DNA of 64,000 nt from Acheta domesticus (Eukaryota > Arthropoda > Insecta > Orthoptera > Gryllidae): contig JAHLJT010009436.1 in assembly GCA_031308135.1 (NCBI GenBank), positions 141,258,303-141,322,302 on the forward strand, in the 5' to 3' direction. The notes under the pieces are model-generated. The model saw nothing but the letters and a program-made list of their open reading frames with translations. It was not told the DNA's origin and did no database searches. Position numbers and translations under genes: made by a program. Positions 13,201 to 22,200 of this stretch are shown piece after piece (position 1 is the stretch's first letter; each line of letters opens with the position of its first letter).

Positions 13201-16200
13201 TTAAAGTTTTTTTCGAACACAATTCATTAATAATAATAATTTGTATTCATTAGTAATTATAATCATTAATGAGTAAAACTGAAGTATATTTAATGTGTAT
13301 TAATTTCACAACCTTAACAACCGTTTACATTCCCTAGAATCACTTAAAACAAAAGATTTAAGGCTAGTTCCGTCTAGAATAGCCATTTAGCCCACTGTGC
13401 ACCGTCGGGACGCGAGCCCTAGGACCCGGTCAGAGGAACCGTAGTGATTGTAATGGATGTACTATAAAGGAATGTAATCGACATCCCGACATTCAAAGTG
13501 AAAAAAGACATGGGCCAACATTTGTGTGTCTCCATCCGATATGGCAAATTGCCTTATATCATCAGCCGATCGATATCAATATCATTATCGATATCATATC
13601 GATATCATTAGAAAGAAATATCAAAATGACGTGTAGTTTTGTTAAAATCAATTTTCTCCCCCTGAAAAGTAAGAGTCAATTTGAACCTATGTCGTTTTGA
13701 ATTTTGTGTGTCGTTACATTATAGTCAATGAAAACTGTATAAAATAGAAATACAATAAATAAGTTTAGCTTATAAACGTTCACTGTGGCGTGTGAAAGTA
13801 GCGAATATGATGCAATACCACACAAGATCAGTTCAAGTCTGTTGTTCGTGGCTATGAATAGAGAAATTTTAGAAGATTAAAATGTTGTTTGAATTGTAGC
13901 TTGGGTATGATAGGAGCAAAATTCACAATCCCAACGTAACCAAACGTTACATTGAATCAACATTTGGAATGTACTCGAAAATTGTTCCAATTTACAATTC
14001 CAATTGATAGGTATTCATTTTTCCAATGCTACCATGAATATTAATTTTTCTGTTACCTACAATTTGTTTCAAGCCGGTTTTAATGAAAAGAAATTCATTC
14101 TTAGTTCGTCCATGCCAGCTTTCTTTGGGGAGGCTTATTTTCTCGTAGTTGTGAATGCCACAGTTTCTCATCCTCCTCACTGTCTCCAAACTCCAGCTTT
14201 GCTTTGGTGAATGTGATTAACGGGATTCCTAAAACTTTCAGGGACTGCATATGAAAATCATTTAAAACCCGAAGTGGCCTTTTCAGAAAATCCAGCCAAG
14301 TATTCCTTTTTTCACACCCTTCTGCTTTGAACCTTCGTCAGACTTAGTAGAGTTGTATGATTTATTAAGTTAATTTATTATACAATTTCGTTTTCTTAAA
14401 ATATTACTTTTGCCTCGTTACTCCATTTTTACCATTTTAGAAGATGATTAAAGAGAATTACCAGTGTGATTCTGGTTTGTGTGTAATAATGGCATTATTT
14501 CTGGACGTGCCAGCAAATGTTTTACTGCTTCAAATGAATGGATGAATCTGTGTCATATACCGAAAAGAATGAAAGTTGCGATTCCTTTGGGAACGAACAA
14601 AATTTAATATTTTTCTCGCTTACTTTTTAGTGCCCAAAACTGACAAGAAAAAAATCTATTGCTGTTAAGTAGAATTTCTGTGTGTATGAGGTAGTAATTT
14701 GGCTCACTAATCTAATTGAGAGGAATTCCAAAGGAATTCCAAAGGAATTCCAAATCGTTTTTGAATTCTCGCAATTGAAACATAATATACTATTTTTAAC
14801 AAGAAAATAGATATTTCTTGGCAAAATGTGAGATAATTTTCAAAACTTTCGAATTATTTCATTACTTTTATGTAGTCTAATATTTTTGATGTATAAAAAA
14901 TAAAATAATAATCTTATTGCATTTGTACTAGGTACCGTGCCATCATGGGTCCATTCCACTGGGGTGTATGGCTGGCGTTGACACTGGCCTACTTGTTTGC
15001 CATCATTCCACTGGCGTTCTCGCATCGTCACACTCTCTCGTACCTCCTGAAAGACCCACACGAGTTAGAGAACATGTTCTGGTACGTGTTCGGCACCTTC
15101 ACCAACTGCTTCACATTCAGCGGAAAGAACACGTGGAGTGGCACGCGCAAGTGCTCCACGCTCATGCTCATCGGTGAGTTGGTCACCCTGCTACGCCATT
15201 CCTCCTCCTCATTTTTTCATCTTCACGCATAGTGAGAGGAAGGAGAATCTGGTTTATACACTCATTGTCATAAAAAAAGCTGCACCCAGAAGGACAAGGC
15301 GGATTGCGATCACTGTTGGAAGGCAGGTAGAGGGTACCACGCATACAAAATGATTACACTTTCACTTTTGTAGGACCAACAGTTATTGTGCTACACGGCC
15401 ACAGACGGTGCATGTTAGTATGGCGTGGGGCCATCATTTTGGTGAACACTCGCGTTCAGACGTTGCGGCATGGAGTTGTGTGAGTCTGGAATGAAGTCCT
15501 GTGCTAGTCCATCCCATGCAGCTTGCACCTGAGCGCGCAGTTCTTGCAGATTGGTGGTTAGGTGTGGGATCCTGATCGCACGCTCCACAGCACCCCAAAG
15601 TTTCTCGATCGGGGGCAAGACTAGCAATGCTGATAGCCATGGCACAGTATCTACAGCTATAAGGCATGCTCGGGAGATGGCTACGGTATGCGGACGCGCG
15701 TTGTCTGGTGGAAATAGGGCATGGGCATGGGCGTTCACGAACGGCAGAGCCACTGGTTGCAGGATCTCCTGAAAGTACCGTGTGGCTGTCACGGTACCTC
15801 CCAGGAACACAGCGGTGAACGGGCACCATGGGATATCGCTCCCCATACCATCACACCAGACTGGAGGGACGTGTGATGGGATACCACAAACCACTCGTCC
15901 TGGCGCTCCCCCAATGCGACTCCAGACACGGACCCGGTGGTCGTGGCCATCAAGGCAGAAGCGGGGCTCGTCCCTGAAGATGACCCGCTGCTAGTCTGCA
16001 TGGCCCAAGGTCCATCGTTCCCGACACCGGCGAGTCTGTAGCGACGATGCTGGGGTGTGAGTGGTAGGCGTCGTGGCAGGCGTCGTAATGGTCGGCGTGC
16101 GGTGAGCCTTCCATTGTGCAATCGCCGGCCAATGGTACTGGCACTTACAGAATGTGGCAGTGCAGGATGCACTGCCCGCTGAATAGCACCAATCGTTGCT

Positions 16201-19200
16201 GTTGAATCTGTTCGCACGTGGCGGACAATCCGTGGGTCCTCCCTCCTCATAGTGCATGGTGGACGTCCAGATCCTGTATTTCGTGCGTGTATTCCTTCCA
16301 CAATCCATTGCCGCCAACAGCGAGCGATGGTGGTGCCACTACAACCGGTGTGGTGCTCAGTACGGCGACAGGAACAACCAGCCTCCCGCACACCCACGAC
16401 GCAGCCCCTCTCAAACGCGTCTAACTGGACAATCGGTTGTCGAAAGCGTCGACGAGGCACAGTGTACGTGCAGATGACGCTCTAGCGATGTCGCAATAGC
16501 CGGCGCGACCGTTTGAAGTCCTCTTATCTAGACCGGTGGGCGCGACGTCACGCACCTACCACCTACCACCCAATGCACAGCCGACCGTGAAAACGAAATC
16601 ATTGGCCTAGCGAATGGTGTGAAAAATACTCACCGAGTTTGGAGAGGATCAAAAGGGTCCTTCGGGGTGCAGCTTTTTTATGACAATGAGTGTATGTTAA
16701 TGATTAAGACTTCAATTTGTTTGCAATATCAAATGCCAAAATATGCAGTAAAAATAAAATACGCAGAAAAACATCACATTTTGAGATGGCGAACAAACAA
16801 GTATATGAAACTGATTCTAAGCTCAAGGCGGAATAACGATTCTACAACAGCACATACTTTTTCGCGTTATTTATAACTTTTGCAATTTTCGAAAATTCAA
16901 GGAGTTCAACGAAATTTGAACCGGTACCATTTTTATAAGCGTACTTCGATTCAATTGAATGATGCCTTTTTTAACGTGGCGACACTCAGGCCATCAGGCC
17001 TCCTGTTCCATCTGACCACACAAATTTCGCCACGCTCCTTTCACCATCTTGCGGAGAAAGAAGGTATCGCTCGGGCGCCGAATCAGGCGACTGGAATTTA
17101 GCTCAGAGGATTCTTTTAGGTTTGAAGCAAACCTACAATATGGGACAGGTCTTTACTTCCCATCCGAAGGATGGCATACTATGGATTTTTTCGCCTTTAA
17201 AAATTTACCCCTTCGATTGGGTTTGAACCAGCAAACTTTGGTTCAGCAGCCCCACAGGCTAACCATCGAAGCCACCGTACTTCGCACTATTCGAGAACAA
17301 AAAATAAAGAAAATTTGGAGTCCTTTTTCAGAAAATCTTGTTTTAAAATTGCTTTTATTTCATGCAGAATTACGCGAAAGCAACGAATATTTTTTAAAAT
17401 TGCAAATTATCTCATTTAAGGATTTACTTTTGAAGAACTGATTTTATTAAAGGAAAAAAATCTTAAAATTCATAATTGTAATTGTAGGAAGACAAAAAAA
17501 ATTAAAATTTTGCAATTTTCGAAACTTTAGAGAATAAAACGAAACACATCAGCAAAATCAATCGGGAAATATGTTTTCGCGAAACTCGTGCCTATTTCTC
17601 TTAATCTGAGCTTAATCTGCTTAACCGCTAGCGTTGTTCGTCGCCCAAATGAACACACATTTTGATGTAAACCAATTTTTCGTTTCCAAGGATCTACAAA
17701 ACGGGGATTCTGAAGAAACAATGTGCTAGAGGAAGTTATTTAATATTTATAGAAACAATAATTATCCATTTTTTTGTTATCAGGGACCCACAAAACGTCT
17801 GTCTATAAAACATTTTGAGAAATAAATCTGACTTCAATAAAATAAGAATGATGTCGAACACACTTTTAGCCGTTGCAATTCAAAAAAATTCAATTTCAAT
17901 TGGAGACTGAAAATTTCAATTTCCAATTTTTCCAATTTTCACTTTCGAAGTCCAGAGGTTTTAAAGAAATTCTGGATCGAGCTGTATTATTAAGCGGTCT
18001 ATCGAGCAAAATTTAAAGAAAAAAAATGACCCGTTTCTGAGAATTCTGTTTATGACATTGAAATGAAAAAAAAAGGATTGTGAATTTCAGATTAAAAGGA
18101 ATACAGTAATAATAAGCAAATGCAATTATATTTGTGTGCTTCTTTTTAGGGTGGTACTGGGCCTTCAGCATTATAATCACCGCTAGCTACACAGGATCCA
18201 TAATAGCTTTCGTTACGTTGCCAGTTTTCCCTCAAGTAGTGGACACAAGTAAACAAATTCTGGAAAGCGGCTATTTGGTAGGCACCCTAGGTGAGAACTT
18301 TGATAGATTTCTTAAAGTAACTCATTGTTTCTGAAATAAAGACAATTTTTCATTGAAGTGTATATTATTTGTCCAACATATCCACCAATCGTTTTCATTG
18401 TGAACTCACAGAATTCCTTCTTTTAAGGGAATGGAGAATGGAACACATGGTTTGAGAATTCTTCAGATCCAATTGCCGAAGAGCTGATGAAGAAAATGGA
18501 TTACTTGCCCACAGTTTATGATGGTCTTCGTAACGTAACATCGTCTTATCATCCATACGCATTTCTCGGTTCCAGATCTCTTCTGGAGTACATTATCAAA
18601 GTCAACTACACCCCCAGGTAGTTAGATTAAAAAAATTAATTTGTCTTGATATCCGTATTCTCGTCTGAAATGAGTTATAACAAATAACGTTTTTGAAAAA
18701 ATCAAGGAATGAGTATGCTTGGTTTGGAAATGAAAGAGTTGCAAACATCACAAGATGGCACCTTGTTGAGAGAGCAGACTCGCTCTCGTTTTCTAGCCGC
18801 TCCCGCGCTTGCGCGAGGCCAGTCGTAGTGAAGCAGTTGTGGAGAACAGACGCAGATAATTTTGTGTTGTTATTTTTTCTTTCAATTCGTCGATCATACG
18901 AGTATTCGTATTCAATTTGGGCAACGTATATGCGGAAGTCGTGGCGGTAGAAGTCTTTAATTGAATATTTCTCCTGAATATCTTTGGAGAAATAAATATA
19001 CCTCCTCAAGTAATTTAAGTATTTAAAAAAATGTTACTGTGATGTGATTTGCATAAAAAAAACTGATGAAAGAGAAGCAACTTTATTTTCAGCGGGAATC
19101 TACACATTCTACTCTGATCATACTCTGACCTTCCAGTTTGAAATTATATTGTTTGTAAACAAAATTTAACGTCAGTTGGAATATGTTAGTCCATGTGTCG

Positions 19201-22200
19201 TGTTCATGTGAAATTCCTGTAAACGTTTATTCACTCGAATATGAGAGTAAAGTTCAATATAGTGTTGGGCGTTCATCCGTACCAAAATTGCACATGTTGC
19301 CTTGTTGAACTCCGAAACAACGTATTTGAGGCATGCATTAAAGTACGCAACAGTTTCGTCATACGTACACATCAAAACGTTAAACACAAGCTAATGTTAA
19401 CCCTTTGCTAATGCAACAGCATTGATATTTCTGTTGCGCTACGTACAGGACCCAAACTGCAACTCGGTAATACTTACTATTATTATGTGCCGCCCTTGAT
19501 GGCCAAGAGGTTCGAGTGCATGCAGAACCAAGGCCTTAATCTGAAGGGACGCCTATTAGACACCTGCCCTGAAGCAATGATGTTCGTTCTTTGTCTTTTG
19601 TATGTGTTATTAGGAGTATTTCACATTTTTTCTGGTTATCACAGATGTGAGTGGTGAAAAAATCTGGTATTCTATTTTCGGATGAGGTGGATAATGTCAG
19701 CTGAGGGATTTTGAAGGTTACTACCACCCTGTTCGTTGACCTTTGAAAATACTCTTAGCCTGAGTATTCGCTTTCGATGTCATAGTAGGCAGTGGTTATA
19801 GTACACACGAAATTATGGTAGTCCGCTGCCGGACGATTGCGAATAAAAACACCCAACTTTTCCATCCTATATCATCTAACTTCCCCCTCCCCAACGTAGT
19901 CTGAATATTCCCATTATGTTACAGCTTGTCAACAAAAACAATAGCAAAAAACAGGGGAAACGTAAATAAATAAAAAGGGTGGGAAAATAAGTTAAATTAA
20001 TAAAGGAGTGTGAAAAACGTGAGAATAGATGCTTATCTCTATTTCATTCACTTTGTTTTTAATGTTATGATGAAAAGCTTATGTATAGTAATGCAAACTG
20101 TTTTGTTATGTAGCTAAGTATTCACTTGCTTAGAAAGTATTTGCCGAGAGTGGTGTTCTTCCAACTGATTTTTCGTCAAACACGATTTACCAGATTTTTT
20201 AATCCAAAAGAGCGAACAAATGATTGTGAATGTGAGTGAGAGTTTGAGAGTGTTAAGATAAGGAAATTATAGCCTTAGAAACAAGGTGACAATTAGGTTG
20301 ACAAAATTACGAAGGGGCATAAAAACACTTATATGGTTCATTCTTAAATTGTAACATGCTAATGCCAACAACACGCTCACGATCATTCATATTTCTGTAT
20401 TTTTTTTCTCTTCATTTCAAAATGTTAATTTAATCCTCAAATACCAGCCTTTTACTTCTCGTGGTTATGTTGAATTTAACTTTCAACTATTCGAGTAGTG
20501 TTGACACTAACATTTGAGATTTCTTCTGCTAATATGTTTTGATTACAGTGAGTAACCTCCCACAATGAATATAGTTCGTGGTAAAGTGAATGTAAACATT
20601 TTTGTAGTCAAATTATCACTTTAATATCTTCCCGTGCCTTCAATAAATCTTGATACATTTCTCCTTGTAAGAATCACCGTTTTTTTCGCAGTTTCATTTG
20701 ACGGTGTTAATTTCAGCATAGTTTGAAACTGCATTGTTTGTGTCAAATACATTATACTTACATCCCAAAGAGTAAGTATAAATGAGGGCTTTGGCAAAAA
20801 ATGGAGCAAAGGAGCAGGCCTATCCAACGAGCTGCAGTGTCTTTCGGAAAATGTCCGAGGCATCGTAGGAGCCACTTCCTTCCCTCAGATTTTTCTTTTT
20901 CCCCTTGCGAACGTCCTCTCCTCTCAAATCTGTCTTTCCAAAACAGAGTTTGAAGCATTGTGACTCCGGTGTCAAATCGTTAGCCTGATGCTAGCCTCGA
21001 CAGGGCCCTTTTGGGACAAGCAGAGGGTATGTACCTTTAAAAGTTTAATACTCTAAAAGAGTATGTCTGGTCACCCTATCCAAACAGATGACAGTCACAT
21101 AGAACTTTATGAAGCTGTTGATATTTTCGAGTGCCGTTTGAAGAAGTCGTTGTCTATGAACGTTGAACTATACACTTTTAAAACGAATCCAGTGTAACGG
21201 TTGAATTAGGCCAACGGCTGTCTCGCCCATTCTGTGCCCGCCACCCTTAGGCAGTTAATGGAGGGTTCCTTGCTCCCGCTGCATGCGAGAGCCAGGCGCG
21301 GGGGCGTGTCCGCAGCGTGGAGCGGCGTGCGCTGCTGCACCTGACGGACGAGTGCTTCGTGCCGCTGGGCGTGTCGCTGGCGTTCCCGCTGCACTCCGGG
21401 CTGGCGGCCGCCACGGACGCCGCGCTGCTCCGCCTGGGGCAGGCCGGGCTGGTGCTGAAGACCAAGAGGGACGTCGACTGGGCCTTGCAGCTCAACAGCA
21501 AGGGCCGCCTCCTCAAGGTGCGTCACCCTCTTGGAAAAAACACACGCGCAAAAACTCTAGACAGGGAAGGATTGACCTACAAGCAAAATCAAGCAGTGAC
21601 TTGGGGAGTCTCCATCCATGGGGAAGGAGGTCGCTTTGAAAAAAATTCACAAAATATTCTAAAAAATGTCATGTTTTTATCTATAAAAATTGTTAACCAA
21701 ATAGTATTCGGTACTAAAAAAAAGTATTTAAAAATTGAACATTTTTCCAAATATTTGATAAAGGTCAGTCAATTTTTGTTGTTGTAATTTGGAATGTCGG
21801 TTGTTGTAATTTTGGATAATTTTTTTCGGAATGCCGGAGGAGGGAGGAGACTCCAATTTGTGCTAGGGGTCCCCGCCCTACCTAAATTCGTGCCTCATCC
21901 ATTCACGCCTGATCAACGAGGTGGAGTTAGAGCATCATGGCCAGAAAAATGTCCGAGACATCGCCGGGGCCACTTCCTCCTCTCGATTCTCTCCCATTTT
22001 ATTTGTAAGACTGCGGGCACAACAGCTATGTTACAATGTTCGTAATTTCATTTACTGCGAGCGTTTAAGGAGAACACAAGAGACGCGCTCGTGTTCCACG
22101 TCCCATTCGTAGCTGTAAACTCTGCAACGGACGTGTTTTAACGTTCGTTTAAGTTTCTCGTGTGTCTCCGGCCTAACGACGACTCGCTACACCCTGAACA

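Noticed and set aside
17049..17441. A 130-codon + strand ORF in an IR intron.
   Set aside because: Low-complexity, lysine- and leucine-rich peptide in AT-rich intron; no family features and no fit with IR phase.
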